Assembly (NCBI GenBank): GCA_026008535.1
Contig: BRKX01000018.1
Location: forward strand, 20,406,088 to 20,470,087
DNA: 64,000 bases
DNA from: Perilla frutescens
Lineage: Eukaryota; Streptophyta; Magnoliopsida; Lamiales; Lamiaceae
Direction: 5' to 3'
Shown here one piece after another: positions 11,301-23,482 of this stretch. Within the stretch, counting starts at the first letter, position 1. Each line of letters begins with the position of its first letter. Below the pieces are notes generated by a model. It was not told the DNA's origin, searched no databases, and saw only the letters and a program-made list of their open reading frames with translations. The position numbers were made by a program, and so were the translations under genes.

Positions 11301-12115
11301 AAAAAGCTGTGAATGAGAGATAATGTCTTCCAAAGAAAAATAACTAATATTCATAAAGCCTTTTCGAATCCAGCTAGAAACTCACACACATATCCTATTT
11401 TTTTTCTGAAACTTATGGTGTTGCTGCAGTTTTAGTATCTTTAAAGAATTAACGACCTAGATTTGTTCAGACTGAGACAGCATTGCATGACCCTTGATTT
11501 GCTCAACAGTACTGCAAGCCATATAAGAAAAAATATATCAACTTTATTGCAGTCGGTCTAAAATTCAACAGGGAAACCTTAACTCAGTGTTTCCAATCAA
11601 AGAGCTGATGTGAAGGCAATTTTAATGCTGTTTATGACAATCACATAACAAATTAGTACCTGAAAAAGCTCAGAGGCCCCATTAGTATCACCCTCTTTCA
11701 GTTTTTCCATAGCCATATCTCGATTAGTCTTTCTTCTCCTAAATCAAACAAATTGAAAAAAGGAAAGTTTAAGTCCAAAAATCAATTTTTGAGTAAAGTC
11801 AAGGAAAATGGTGCAATCCTCGGCAAATTCATTTTACATGCCTGTGCCTCTCATCTTCAGTAGCGGCCTTACATGGGGTGTTCCCCCCATCAAAAACAAC
11901 TACCGGAGTAATCTTGTAGTGTCGAAGCATATTTATTCGATGCATAAAATACTGTAAGAACTGGTATTTCTTATCCCCTTCCATATCCAGATATAGCTCC
12001 ATATTACATGAATACGCTACAAAATTCCCCAAACTCATTAATCCATTCAAACCCAAAAAGGAAAATAGTGAACAACAAAACCCCACGTGATTACACCTCC
12101 CATTTCCAAGTGGCC

Positions 12116-12153
<38 letters not shown>

Positions 12154-12425
12154 AATAGTAATGAGATATGAAGGGAACATTGTATAAGCTATAAAGCTAC
12201 CTCCTTTGTGAAGCCATGAATATGCATCAATCCCTACCTGCATCATAGGCCAAAAAGTAAATAAGTTCATAAATTTATGACTGAGTAGAAGTATAAAAAT
12301 GCAGAAATCAAGATAACTAGATTAAGATGACACAATCAATTCAATACCCGTTTCCCATAATATTTCTTGATGTGAACGGATTCAACATAGGGTTTCAAGA
12401 ATCTCAGAAGATTATTTATGCCCAT
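8378..12425 (-). CDS. EXO1: EXO1-like 5'-3' exonuclease (XPG/Rad2 family)
   Basis: Twelve exons, in coding order: 12425-12348, 12237-12201, 12016-11842, 11738-11660, 10933-10889, 10627-10478, 10388-10274, 9986-9886, 9615-9518, 9427-9335, 9189-8969, 8817-8378. They join in phase to 543 aa (554 aa if the last exon starts at 8850). EXO1 resects DNA ends and excises mismatched strands in the nucleus. The N-terminus MGINNLLRFLKPY and the nuclease metal ligands are present: D30 (GIDAYSWLHKG), D81 (VVFDGG), E153/D155 (APYEADAQLAYL), D178/D180 (SEDSDLL), then GCDFLPSVPGIG (D235), the DNA-binding helix-two-turn-helix. The C-terminal part is polar, has a KKQKKDK basic patch, and ends in a PIP-like motif. 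Most like the plant EXO1 paralogue whose protein starts MGI-LLRF. Oddities are a GC-AG intron after exon 3 and a 90-nt stop-free intron after exon 9. Confidence 0.9.
8380..8415 (-). other. C-terminal PIP-box-like motif of EXO1
   Basis: The last residues are NCSILNFFSRV. Positions 4, 7 and 8 of the PCNA-interacting box (I, F, F) fit; the first position is Asn where Gln is usual. It sits at the extreme C-terminus, the typical place for PIP boxes in replication and repair proteins. Confidence 0.55.
9428..9517 (-). other. 90-nt intron without stop codons (EXO1 intron 9)
   Basis: Removing it gives FQHARVYDAASKKLKPL, continuous with the family. Retaining it keeps the frame open and inserts 30 residues after VYD. 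The length is a multiple of three. Confidence 0.75.
11739..11841 (-). other. GC-AG intron 3 of the EXO1-like gene
   Basis: The donor is AG|GCATGT and the acceptor TTTAG|GAG. Using the nearby GT four bases downstream of the GC instead puts an in-frame stop (TAA) into exon 4. With the GC donor the protein reads ERHRRRKTNRDMAMEKLKEG, which follows the family pattern at this place. Confidence 0.8.
12118..12151. repeat. (TA)n microsatellite in EXO1 intron 2
   Basis: About 16 TA units lie within the intron between exons 2 and 3. Confidence 0.9.
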
Positions 12426-12535
12426 CTCACGAGTTTTAATATAATTTTTTTTCAATTTTGTTGTATATAAAAATGAATATAATGAGTGAGCTGAAGAATG
12501 GATCGGGGAAATGTTGAATGAAGAGGGATGAAGGG

Positions 12536-12542
12536 TTATATA
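12536..12542 (-). promoter_or_regulatory. Candidate TATA box of the EXO1-like gene
   Basis: TATATAA on the minus strand lies about 110 bases before the start codon. Confidence 0.4.
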
Positions 12543-12703
12543 CAAATGTCTTCATGTATGTATTCATAGGTTATAATGTACTGTGTGTACCGAGGTCTGT
12601 GAGGTTTTCAATTAGAAGACCAAACACGTATTCCCACGTGGTGTAATAGCTTGATTCTTATTGGTCTGTGAGCGGTGAGGCAATATCATCATGGTTTTCA
12701 CAC

Positions 12704-12746
12704 CCGCGAAAATAATTTGAAGTTTGGTGCGTTGAAATCTTCCCGC
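12704..12746 (-). promoter_or_regulatory. E2F-like sites upstream of EXO1
   Basis: TTTCGCGG on the minus strand (12704-12711) fits the E2F consensus WTTSSCSS exactly. TTCCCGCG at 12740-12747 on the plus strand is a near match. They lie about 280-320 bases before the start codon. E2F control would suit an S-phase repair gene; binding is inference. Confidence 0.45.
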
Positions 12747-12789
12747 GGGATCTGTTGCCACGCATCTTCAAGGCGCGTCGTTCTTACTC

Positions 12790-13421
12790 GGCTAGAAATC
12801 AAATGCAATTAATATATTAATGAACATTTTTATTTCAAAAATATATATTATTTAAAAAAATTCTCTTTTAAATTTTACATTATAACATATATTTGGATTC
12901 TATTTTATCTTAAATTATTTTTCAATTAATTTTATATTAATTATTCAACCCAAATTAATTAAAAAAATAATGACTTTTTTCAAATAAAATATTCTAATTA
13001 GATTAATATATGTGCTAAACTTACACTTAGTCTCAAACGAGTTTCAGGGCACTAGAGATCTGTATATATAAAATAAACAACTAATGAAGTCAAATCAACA
13101 AGGGTTGATAATTGAATATATTCCGATGGTCAAGCTAGTTTAAGCAGTTGTCCCGAACTCAATTAAGGTGTTGGGAGTGCTTGTAGGACTCAAAGGAGAC
13201 GTTGAGGTATTTTCTAAACTCAATGGATGAGTGTATTTTTTTTATAGAGTTTTAGTTGTCAACCCCTCCCTCATGTTACTCTCTTAGCTTTTATAGGTGT
13301 TTTACCTTAGTTTTAAGCGTCCGCACTTCCTTTATAACTCTAACTACGTGGTTGCTTACAGATAAAGTTGATCTCTTTATTCTTGAGATACCTTTCTTTT
13401 TGACTTTGCCTTATGATGATT
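12790..13421. other. AT-rich intergenic DNA left of the copia element
   Basis: No gene or paired repeat is seen. The stretch ends in GTCTA (13422-13426), the left target duplication of the copia insertion. Confidence 0.5.
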
Positions 13422-13426
13422 GTCTA

Positions 13427-13620
13427 TGATAAGCATTAAATATTTGGTTGTATCTATTTATGTACAATATCTTTTACGTTGTATTTTCTCCAAGTATTTC
13501 CTTATTCTCTTGTATCCTAGTTTAGGCTTTTCTTGTAAGTTACGTTAGAAGGCTTGTATGTATATTATGTTGTATTAGCTCTTTAGAATTCAATGAAAAC
13601 GCTTTCATCCAACTCTTATA
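13427..13620 (+). repeat. 5' LTR of the copia element
   Basis: This is 194 bp, a near match to 25914-26110 along its whole length. The final dinucleotide is TA where CA is normal in both copies. Confidence 0.9.
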
Positions 13621-13639
13621 CGGTATCAACCCTCTCGTC

Positions 13640-14140
13640 ATCTCTCAACTCCTTGATCATGACCTCCAATGCCACATTTTCGCTTATCGCGATCAATATC
13701 GCTGCTTAAACCCCTATCAAACTTACAACTACTAACTATTGTTCCTGACGTCTTCAGTTTCGCACCGCATTGAGCGGCTACGATTTGTTCAGTTTTGTTG
13801 ACGGCTCCACCCCTTGCCCTCCGGCAGTTACCTCAACTTCCTCCGCCACTGAGATCTCTACTTTCACTACTTGGTTTCGCTAAGATCAATTGTTGCTCAA
13901 CGCCATTGTTGGTTCTCTCTCCTCACAGCTGGTTTCTTTCATCGCCGTTGTTGAAACTTCACAAGAAGCTTGGGATATATTATCGAATATGTACACTCGG
14001 CCCTCGCGTCCTTACATCATACAACTCCGCACTTCTATTGATCACCTCACTAAAGACGATTAGTCCATCTCTGATTACCTAGTCTTGCAAAATCTATTGT
14101 TGATGAACTCCGCCTCCTCAACACCTCTTGTGACACCGAT
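13640..14140 (+). pseudogene. Copia gag, N-terminal part, decayed
   Basis: Conceptual translation in one main frame gives gag-like text (for example AWDILSNMYT, QLRTSIDHLTKDD) interrupted by stops. This is the capsid region of copia elements. It breaks off where the next insertion begins. Confidence 0.65.
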
Positions 14141-14145
14141 GAATA

Positions 14146-14330
14146 AGGGTGAGCAAAAAGTACCAAAAATCGAGAACCGAACCGAACCGAATTAATTCGG
14201 TTTTTTCGATTTGGTTCGGTTTTTTTCTAGTGAAAATTCGGTTTTCGGTTTCAGTTCGATCCAGAGGGAAAAAACCCGAACCGAACCGAAAAACCGAATT
14301 TATATATATATATTAACAATAAAAATACTC
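14146..14330. mobile_element. ACCGAA-rich hAT-like terminal fragment
   Basis: It starts AAGGGTGAGCAAAAAG, a common hAT-type end, and carries repeated ACCGAA / TTCGGT words in both orientations. No matching right end was found, so it is a fragment or has been cut by later insertions. Confidence 0.4.
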
Positions 14331-14611
14331 GACTTTGTTGCACTTTATTTTTTATTCGACTTTGCTTTGTTGGAATTTAAACATTTTTGGACTTTATTCA
14401 ATTGTTTATTGGTATTTTTTGAACTTGAACCTTGATAATTAGCTAATTCATACTGTTGGTTTTGTATACTAGAAGACTTGTCTTTGTATACTTTTCTGAT
14501 GATATGATGATATGAAATGAAAGTTATTGCAGTCACTGTTTGCATTTAGATTATGTTCTATAATTGTTCTATGCAATGTTCCATATACTTACATTGTAGA
14601 TGATATGGTGT

Positions 14612-15899
14612 GGGGAGTCACACGGTAAGATCATATCATTAGAACCTTGTATTGTATTAAAGAGCTCACGGCTTAGATGGTCCTGAACACACCATCGGTA
14701 CACCGTAGAATAATCTGATAAGTTAGTTTATCTTGACTAACTGATTATTCTAGTACACTCATTGTGTATTGAGGAGGATCACGATAGGATACTATTCTAT
14801 GTCTCTGACCCAGTTACTGAGAGAATAAAGATCCACAGAGTTCGGGTTCTGAACTCATGTGATATTGGCGAGCATATGTGCGCGTTGTTTATTACTTTGA
14901 TTTATCAATGAGTAAGATCTTTTCGTAGATCGAGTTCGATATCTTGGGTAATAACAATGTATACATGATGTCTCGAGCAGTGTGCATGAACACCGTGTCC
15001 TGGTGCGCCAGGTTGATGATGTTCTCTTGAGGAAACGCAAGTTCATGTTGAAACCCTGCAGGTGGAATTTATTCCTTACATGGTAAAGCTTGTGTGGTAC
15101 TACTCAAGGATTTAGATGTTAATTAATTATAGCTGTCAGAGGCTGACATAATTAATTAATGAACATTATATCTTAAACACGGGGAATGGCTGGACTAAAG
15201 GAGAAAGCATATTCGCAAATATGTATTAAATTGGTAGGTCAGTTTTACTTTTTTAGTGGAATAAAAGTAAAACTTAATTTATTTAATTATATCCTAAGTT
15301 TATTGGATATTAGATATTAAATAAATTAGTGGGCCAATTTAATATTCTTCTATATCCCTGTTGTAGCCCAATATGACTGAAAGTGGACTGGATATAGAAC
15401 TTGAGATAGAGGCCCAGCCTAGTAAGAGCTGGAACATGAAAATTCGCCCCTCCCTATATATAAGGGGAGGGGGGGCACGAAATTTTCATGATATTAATCA
15501 TAAAAAATCAGCCCCTCTTTGTCTCTCAAAGTTATCCACAGATTTCACAATTCTATCTAGTAGATTTCAGCCCACTCTGAATCTAGATACAGTCCGGGAA
15601 TACAACAGAAGATCTTGGAGTGGAATTGTGCAGTGGCCGTGTGTGACATAAGTGGTGCCATTATCATTGTTCATTCAACAACAAGATTAGATCTGTAATC
15701 TTGTCCTCAGACCGTCTGTCGATTTGTAAGGAGATTCGTTTTCTATGTCTTCCGCTTTATTAGAATCGAATCTGTTTTACATGCTATTTGATTAGACTGT
15801 GATAAACATGCATGTTACATAAAATTATGATTTGCATGAACATGGATTAATGAATAACCAAATAGATCATGCGGTGGTTTAATTCGAAAAAACCCCAAC
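14612..15899 (+). mobile_element. LTR of a second retrotransposon, nested in copia gag
   Basis: It ends CCCCAACA directly before TGGTATCAGAGCCAGGTTTT (15902-15921), a perfect-looking initiator-Met primer binding site. A TATATATAA promoter box is at about 15453-15461. The left end at TGTGGGGAGTC is my best guess. No second LTR copy was found. Confidence 0.55.
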
Positions 15900-17030
15900 A
15901 GTGGTATCAGAGCCAGGTTTTGGCACTGTTCTAGATTTAATCCTAGGATAAAATCGAGATATATGTTTAAATTTGATGATAAATTTATGGTGCTTAAATT
16001 TTCAGATTTAAATGTGTATGTATTTCGATTGTTTAAGTGTTTAAACTTGGATGAATTTCTGATGTACTTCGAAAATTCTAGTTTTGGAGAACACTGTATT
16101 TTTCGATCCATACCTAATTTGATTTGGAATGGTTTTTGATGTTATCAAAATTTCCAGATTTAATTAGTGTAGGTTTTGAAATTTTTTAGATTCAAATTCG
16201 GATGCAATTTTGATCTTAATCGAAAATTAGAATTTGTGTTAATCTATGTAATTTTCGTCCATTGAATTATTAGATTTGGAATAGATTTTTGATAAATCAA
16301 AATTTCCAGATTTAATAAGCTTAATGTTCGAAAATTTTGAGCATCAAATTTTCGAAAATTTGATGTCTTAAGTTCTCTAATTTTTGGTATAAAATTTTCG
16401 GTCATTGTTAAATAAAATTGGAGAAGATTTTGATGAAAATCAAATTTTCAGATTTATTTAATGATGTGTTTCGAAAATTTAGTGATTGGATTAAGATTTG
16501 ATGTTATTTGATGTATATCTTAATTTACCTAATTTTAATCTAGATAGATTTGAAAATAGAATTTTAAATTTGGAAGAATTTGAAGTGGATCAAATTTCCA
16601 GATTTATTTTTCTAGTGATTTTCGAAATCTATGTATTAAAATTGGATAAGGTAATTTTTTATATATACAAATATTTATCAAATTCCAATTATGATAAGAA
16701 TTTGATTTTGGATAGGATTTGGAAGATTTTGAAGAGGATCAAATCTTCAAACCTTATCCTTAAAGATTTAGATTCTTATGGATAATATTTGGATTAGATT
16801 TTTGATATATATCAATATATCCAATTATTATTTAATTATGGTGGCTTGAAAATATTAAATAAATTTGGTGGATAATTACAAATAATTTCCAGATTTATTT
16901 AAGTAATATTTTTGAAAATTACATGATTTAAATTGGTGGATAATTATTTTAATTTCCAATTTTTATCTTATGGATAATATCGAATTAATTAATTTAATTA
17001 ATTGTTAAATTCGATTATTATTTAACCCGC
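15900..17030 (+). mobile_element. Non-coding leader of the nested LTR element
   Basis: It follows the primer binding site. The AT-rich text repeats AATTTCCAGATTTA-like words about every 100-150 bp and has no coding capacity beyond short chance frames. It ends where copia gag resumes. A large non-autonomous retrotransposon derivative is likely. Confidence 0.5.
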
Positions 17031-17039
17031 CTTCACTAC

Positions 17040-18411
17040 CCAAAAATAACCCGCCTTTTGTCATTTCTCGGTTCCATCTCGCTCCTCCAACCAAGGCCCC
17101 CAGTCTCGTCCATTTTTCTCTTCGAGGCCCTCTTATTCTAAGCACCACCCCTACAATTGTGTTATGTCAATTGTGTGGTGAGCAGAGACACACAGCAAAA
17201 TGTTGCCCTTCTTTTACATACATTTCACTGTCGCGTCTATCCCTCCATCGCGTTCCTTCCCTCAGGCAAACCTGGCCACTCAGGCCACTTTTACCCTACC
17301 TATGACACTCTCTGTCTCTGAATGACTGCTCAACTCTAGTGCCTCTCATCATACACACTACTCTGCTTGACCATTGGTCTCTTCATTCTGACTACTCTGG
17401 TTCCGACAGTGTCCAGATTGGTGATGGTTCTGATCTCCGTATCACACACACTAGTTCTTCTTCACTTTTTTCTACCTCTCGTTCTCTTTCTTTATCAAAT
17501 GTTTTATGTGTTCTTGCTATGTCTCGTAATCTAATCTCCGTCTCCCAGCTTTGCACTACTAATAATGTATTTCTTAAGTTTTTACCTTTTACCTTTCTTG
17601 TGAAAGATCTCGCAATGAGAATGCCTCTGATGATCGATGAGGCTAAGAATGACATCTATATGTGGCCCGTAGTGACCTCCCCACCGCTTTTTGCTTTCTC
17701 TTATGTTCATGCATCTCTCTCAGATTGGCACCGTCGCCTAGGACATCATTCCAATAAAATTCTCCAGCATATTGTCTCGTCTAGTTTTTTGTTACTTTTC
17801 TCTAATTATAGTTTGTCTTCCCACTGTAATTCTTATCAGTGTAATAAAAGTACCAAACTTTCATTTCATGAATCAACTCTAACTAGCTCTCACCTTTTAT
17901 AATTATTATACTCTGATGTGTGGTGTGCCCCTGTCTTTGCTTGTGATGGCTCTAAATACTATCTTATTTTTGTTGATCATCATACAAAATACGTGTGGTT
18001 TTATTATCTCAAACGCAAATCTGATGTTGCAACTATCTTTCCTATCGTTCATTGACTTATTGAGAAACAATTTGGTCACCCCATTTCTACACTCTATACA
18101 GATAGATAGTGGGGACGAGTATATGGCTTTAAAGACATATCTTGCATCCTCTAGTATTTCTCATCTAACCACTCATCCACATACACCCCAACATAACAGC
18201 TTCTCCGAATGCTGATATTGTCACATTGTCAAAACTGGCTTGTCTCTCATTTATCATGCTCATGCTCCAATTTCTTTTGGAGTAAGACTTTCTCCACTGC
18301 CGTCTATCTCATAAATCGAATGCCTAAGGTCAACCTCTCTTTTGTTTCTTCCTATCAAAAAGTTGTTTGTCAACCCCCAACAACTCAAAACTCCGCATAT
18401 TCGGCTGTTTA
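17040..18411 (+). pseudogene. Copia gag tail, GAG-pre-integrase and integrase, decayed
   Basis: A CX2CX4HX4C zinc knuckle (C-Q-L-C ... H-T-A-K-C-C) is at 17165-17206. The longest open piece (17339-17902, 187 codons) contains protease-to-pre-integrase text ending in DWHRRLGHHSNKILQHI, the HRRLGH signature. Integrase fragments follow: DSGDEYMALKTYL and TTHPHTPQHNSFSE near 18100-18210, then STAVYLINRMP at about 18294-18326. Stops and frameshifts are frequent. Confidence 0.8.
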
Positions 18412-18416
18412 TGTTA

Positions 18417-20392
18417 TGATTGGTATATATTTGTCCTATTTTATCATATGAATTTAGTGTCTTTAGTCTGTGTTTTTCCTGTGATTTTTATGTTGTTTCC
18501 TTCACTTTTGCTCTTTTGATGAGTTGGGCCAGGTTTGTGCAAAACTTGAGCTTTTGTGTCAAAAAGCAGGATTTTATGGCCAAAAAGTGGCTAGGAGAAA
18601 AAGCTCCCAACTGAAGCTCCAGCTTGTTGTTAGGTCCTGAATCACCCACTTCGCTAAGCTGATCGGGGGTCTCGCTGATGGTCGAGCTCAAGTTGCACCC
18701 CAAATTGATCAGTTTTGGGGTCAAACTGAAGACTCTAAGCTGCAGCTGAGAGTTTGAAGCTGAACTGGTGGCACAACTGATTGGATCAGTTGAAGCTCCT
18801 CAACTGATAACTAAAACTGATGGAGCCAAGAGCAAGAGCTGAGCTGAGGAACCAAGAGCTGAGCTTGAGCGTCAAAGTTGGAGGCCCAACTGAAGAAGTT
18901 AACTGATGAAGCCAAAACTGATGGACCAAACTGAAAAGCGCCAAACTGAATAAAAAGTCAGGAGCTGGAGTAGAAGCGCACCCCGCGAGCGCGCGACCCC
19001 CACGACCGCATGGCAGTGCCCATGGTGAGTACGCTCTGTGAGTGCGCGGGGCACGCCGCCGGGGCGCGTCGGTCAGTCCGAGTCTTCCGTAATCAGTTTC
19101 GGCCTCTCCGCGATCAGTTCAGCTCCAGTTCGATTAGTTCCAAGCTATATCTTCAGAAGATCCATTATTTAATGCTCTCTACCACTTGGCCAGCTAGAAA
19201 ATTAATGCACGCGGTTCTAGCCTAGAAGTATGAGGAGTTTGGGGAACCATCAAGCAATAACTCTACCTTTTTACTTTCTCTCTCCTCAACCAATAAATCA
19301 ACCATCTTCCCATTCATTCACATCTTCTAACTTCTCCGTAGACGGAGAGGGGGAAATTGACACCTTTTCTCTCTCCAACACCACCCTCACAATTTACCAT
19401 CCATCACCACCACAGTTACAGAGAGAGAGAGAGAGAGAAAAGAGGAGGAGAAGAGGCAAGGAAGCTCAAGCTCAAGGAATAGGTACGAGAAGAGGAGTCT
19501 GACTTCAAGTTGTCCGCATAAGCTAGGCTTGTTCAAGGAGCTCCACTTTTGGGTATTTCTTTCCTTAGCTTTAGCTAATTTGTGGGGGTTTGTCCCAAAC
19601 TCTCGAGACAACAAATATTGTAGGAGTTATATTTTATTTATCTTTTGATTTATAAAATGAAGAACTTTTATGATGTTTATGTTGTTTTGAGCATGATGAG
19701 GGGCTAGACCTTTACATTAGGGGATAGATAATCAATTTGGGTTCGATCCATGCTTGTGATGTTTGGTTTCTTGTTGTTGGAATTGTGCTTTTTTTTATGT
19801 TGAGTACTTGGCCACTACTTGGCATTGCTAGGCTCTAGATGAGACCGAGAGGAGATTCTAGAGCCCGAATTAGGTTCCTTCAACGTTAGGTGAATCGGGT
19901 TTTGTAAGCTTAATTGTTAGTCTTTAGGTGGACTGGGTACATAAGCCTATTGGATAGTATGATATAGCCGATGGGGGTTTAATGGATCGATGATGACAGT
20001 AAATGAAGTTAAACCACTTGAAAGGGTCTATTATACGTTCGGGATTAACATAATCAACTTGAATCAAGCTAGGAGAGAAACCAATGAGAGAATCTACACC
20101 CTAATGCTCTTTTCATAATCTTTTCTTCAATCTTTATTTTTGTTGGTGTTGCTTAGTTAATTTTACTTGCTTTAATTTGGTAGTTTAGCAAACCATCCAA
20201 CACTTGTTTAGAATGTTAAGGATTGTGTTTAAATTCATGTGCTAGTTAACAATTGTAACGTGAAAAGATAGTAGCCCACACAAAGCTTTCCTCGAGAGAC
20301 ACGACCCGAGTTAGCTCTCCGTCCTACAATCGACCCCATCCTCTTGCGGGTCTGGATCGAAGTAGTTACGTAGGACAAACTGGAAACAAACA
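18417..20392. mobile_element. Solo LTR, 1976 bp, target duplication TGTTA
   Basis: The unit starts TGATTGG and ends GGAAACAAACA. It is bounded by TGTTA at 18412-18416 and 20393-20397. Joining the flanks restores copia integrase text (the GCL-CY region), which confirms the insertion point. A cluster of AACTGA / GAGCTGA words fills 18600-18960. No internal copies of the ends were seen, so a solo LTR is the simplest reading. Confidence 0.75.
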
Positions 20393-20397
20393 TGTTA

Positions 20398-21305
20398 CCC
20401 TAGTTAAAACCATACACCCGTCACAAACTCCAGTCTAGGTCTACCCCATGTGTGTTTGTAGGCTACTCTACCTCCCAAAGTGCTTATCATTGTTTAGATA
20501 CTATTACTAATCACATTTATGTCTCTTGTCATGTTAAATTTGTAGAGAACATTTTCCCCTTTCGCAGGTTCCTCCTCGGTAAATCTTACTGCTCCCACAA
20601 TGCCTTTGAAATCTCAGCAGTTGTCTCCCGTGCTCCCTACGATGATCTCTTCCATTACTCTTGCTCCACACCCATCTGTCCCTCTCATTCAATCCCTCTC
20701 CCGAAGCTCTGCAACCATCATTCCCCCACTTTGGCCAATTCCCTTCTCTCTCATACGTCGTCTCAACCTTTGCCATTTTCCATCATCACTTCTACATTGT
20801 CTCCTTCTCTGGACACATCATCTTTACTTGTGCCATCAATAAGCTCCCTTATCTCACCTCTTAATTAACTCTTATCTCATACAAACCCGTTCCAAATCCA
20901 ACATCCACAAAACACAATACACATTTCTCTTACACAACCACCTTTGCCTCTTCTTCTGAACCCACTTGTGTGTCTACTGTCATCAAGGATCCATTGTGGT
21001 GTCAAGCCATATATGATGAGTTTAATAAATTGCTATGAAATGACACGTGAAAGCTTGTTCCACCTTTACCTAAACAAAATCTGGTTGGCTGCAAGTGGGT
21101 TGTTCTGTATTAAATGGAAGCCTAATGATTTGATCGATCGTTACAAAGCTCGCTTGGTTGCCAAGGGTTTTCATCAATGGCCCAATATTGATTTTACTAA
21201 GACCTTTAGTCCTATGGTCAAACCCACCACGACATGACTTATCTTAAGTTTATATTTCTCTTGTGGTTGATCCCTTCACCAACTCGATGTTAACAATGCT
21301 TTCTA
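20398..21305 (+). pseudogene. Copia integrase C-terminus and start of reverse transcriptase
   Basis: Contains CVFVGYSTSQSAYHCLD (about 20447-20500), the typical end of copia integrase, then a Ser/Pro-rich linker. Near 21090-21235 it has KWKPNDLIDRYKARLVAKGF and DFTKTFSPMVK of the reverse transcriptase, and HQLDVNNAF at about 21275. It breaks off there at the next insertion. Confidence 0.8.
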
Positions 21306-23482
21306 TTGGTCCTGATGCGAGTCTATGTCAATTTAGAGAGGGGTGAATAAACTGGCTCAAAAACTTAAACTGATTGTGGAATATATTGGGCCATGACTCG
21401 CTTATGACAATTTATCTGTGCACCGATCAGTTGAGATAGAGAGCTTGACGAAAGCTTAGCTTGTGAGTTGATCAATTAGGACTGATAGCTTGAAGACTTT
21501 AGCTTGTCAGTGCAGCTTGTGTGCTTATAGGGTGCAGTTAAAGAACATGCAGAAACTTAGAGCATAAAGCACAGCAGCACACACAAGACTTATAGATGTT
21601 TGAAGCTTCCTGCTTCTACGTCCTCTCTTCCTTCCGCAGACGGGCAATCCACTATGCAAGTGTAAAATTTCTTTATTACAGTTACACAGTGAAGAAATTT
21701 TATTGGACCTGAAAATGGCACCCTTCAAACCGAGCGCAGCCTCCTTTCCAACTGTTGCTGTTCCGGAAAAATGGACCCATCGGTACACGCCTCTCCTCAG
21801 TCGGTTTCTGGGTCAACAGCCTACACTTACAGGTCCCAACTGCTTGCTGAGACTTTAGGTACTATTGCATGTCTTTACAAGATTTTAGATCTCTCTCGAT
21901 CTTCAAGAAGTCAGTATTGAATCTGTTATCAACCTTGAGTGCTCCTTCAACTTGAGCTGAGTGGTTGATCTTTGAGAAACTGAACTGAGAAGCTTTACTT
22001 TTGCTGGAATTATACGTCAGCTAGTTGCTTGCTTGAGACTTGAAACACACCTTCTCAGTTGGGACTTTTCACACTTAAGAGATTTAAGCTTTGAGCTATG
22101 GGGATGAAGGAAGAAAGCTCAATATCTGCAAAATAGCAAAAGTTAGATTGGCGAAAGTCTGGGCCAAAATGAGATTCACTCTCTTTTATATAGATGAGTG
22201 ATCTTTTGACCGTTGTGATTGGTGAATCTGTTGATTTCACCGGCGGCAGTTTAATACCTGTAGCCGTTTGAAGCTTTGAATGAACTAACCGTTTGAATTT
22301 AATGGCTTCTGCTCCAAGATCGTCAGGATCTTTTCAAGATTTCCTATCAGGATCTTCATTGACTGTTTTGTCAGAAAGAGAAGGTGTTCCGGCTATCAGT
22401 TTTGGACTTTCAGCTGCTGAGCTCTCAGCTATCTCGGCTTTCAGCAAGGGGTGGCACGGTAAGGTATACCTTACTTTTTTTTATCATACCTTTACCTTAC
22501 CTTACTTGTACGGTATGAAGAAAATCCATACCGTTCCCTTACCTTAACATTCAGTATACCTTCTAACGGTATACCTTAAGTTCGGTATGAAAAAATAGCA
22601 TACCTTTACTGTACCTTTATTTTGGTATACCTCACCGACATCGGTATACCTTATCCTATTATCTTATGATATATCTCATATATTTACTAAATATATAAAA
22701 CACCCCTAATAACGATCAAAGTTCAACAAAATAAAATAAATATTTTCATGTCACGATAATTAAACTCCAATGAAATAAAAGATTAGTTATATCAATCATA
22801 TAAAATTGTATAAACTCCAATAATATATTTACTAAGTATTATATATCAATCATGTTTTTATAATTAAATCATTTACTTATAAATCATTTACTAAGTATTA
22901 ATTAAGAACATATTTAGAATTATTATACATTAAGTATAACATAAGATTAATTATAAGTGTTATATATTGTAAATTTACTAGATATTTATAAATGTATAAC
23001 ATATTTACTAAGTATTATATATCAAGTTCAAGTATCTATAATTCACACACACATACATATATTTATATAATATCACAAAAATAAGGGTATATACCGTACC
23101 AATGGTATATACCTTTGGTGCGGTATATACCGGTACAACGGTATATGCCGAATTAACGGTATATACCTAAAAAATTCGGTATACCGTCAGTATCGGTATA
23201 CGTCGGTATACCTCAGTTTTTAAAATTTTATACCATTACCTTACCGAAAAATCTCGGTATGGTATCATAACTTACCGAAAATACCGGTATACCTTAAAGT
23301 TCGGTATTCCGGTATTTTTTTCGGTACGGTAAGTACGGTATGACGGCATGACGGTATGTTTCCCCAGCCCTACTTTCAGCTCTGAGATTTGTCCAGTTGG
23401 CAGTTCCTCAGCTGCCTTAAACTTCAGTCCTGTGATGGTCCAGTTTAGCTGCCTTGACAACTTAGCTTCAAAAGCTTTCATC
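21306..23482 (+). mobile_element. Unclassified insertion in the reverse transcriptase
   Basis: It interrupts the copia frame between HQLDVNNAF and the YVDD block. It begins near a GTCAATTTAGAGAGGGGTGAA block, a sequence type I associate with plant non-autonomous retroelements, and contains CAGTTGAG / GCTTAGCTTG words. Exact ends and target duplication were not resolved. It hosts the hAT MITE at 22446-23372. Confidence 0.5.
22446..23372. mobile_element. hAT-type MITE, 927 bp, TSD CTTTCAGC
   Basis: Eight-base target duplications CTTTCAGC lie at 22438-22445 and 23373-23380. Ends are AAGGGGTGGCAC and, reverse-complemented, TAGGGCTGGGGA, fitting the hAT pattern. Both subterminal regions are filled with GGTATACC, a palindrome, and variants such as ACCGGTATA, more than twenty times. 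The centre is AT-rich. There is no transposase. Confidence 0.85.

Noticed and set aside
19735..19760. GGGTTCGATCC, like a tRNA B box
   Set aside because: No A box or cloverleaf could be built upstream; it lies in a solo LTR.
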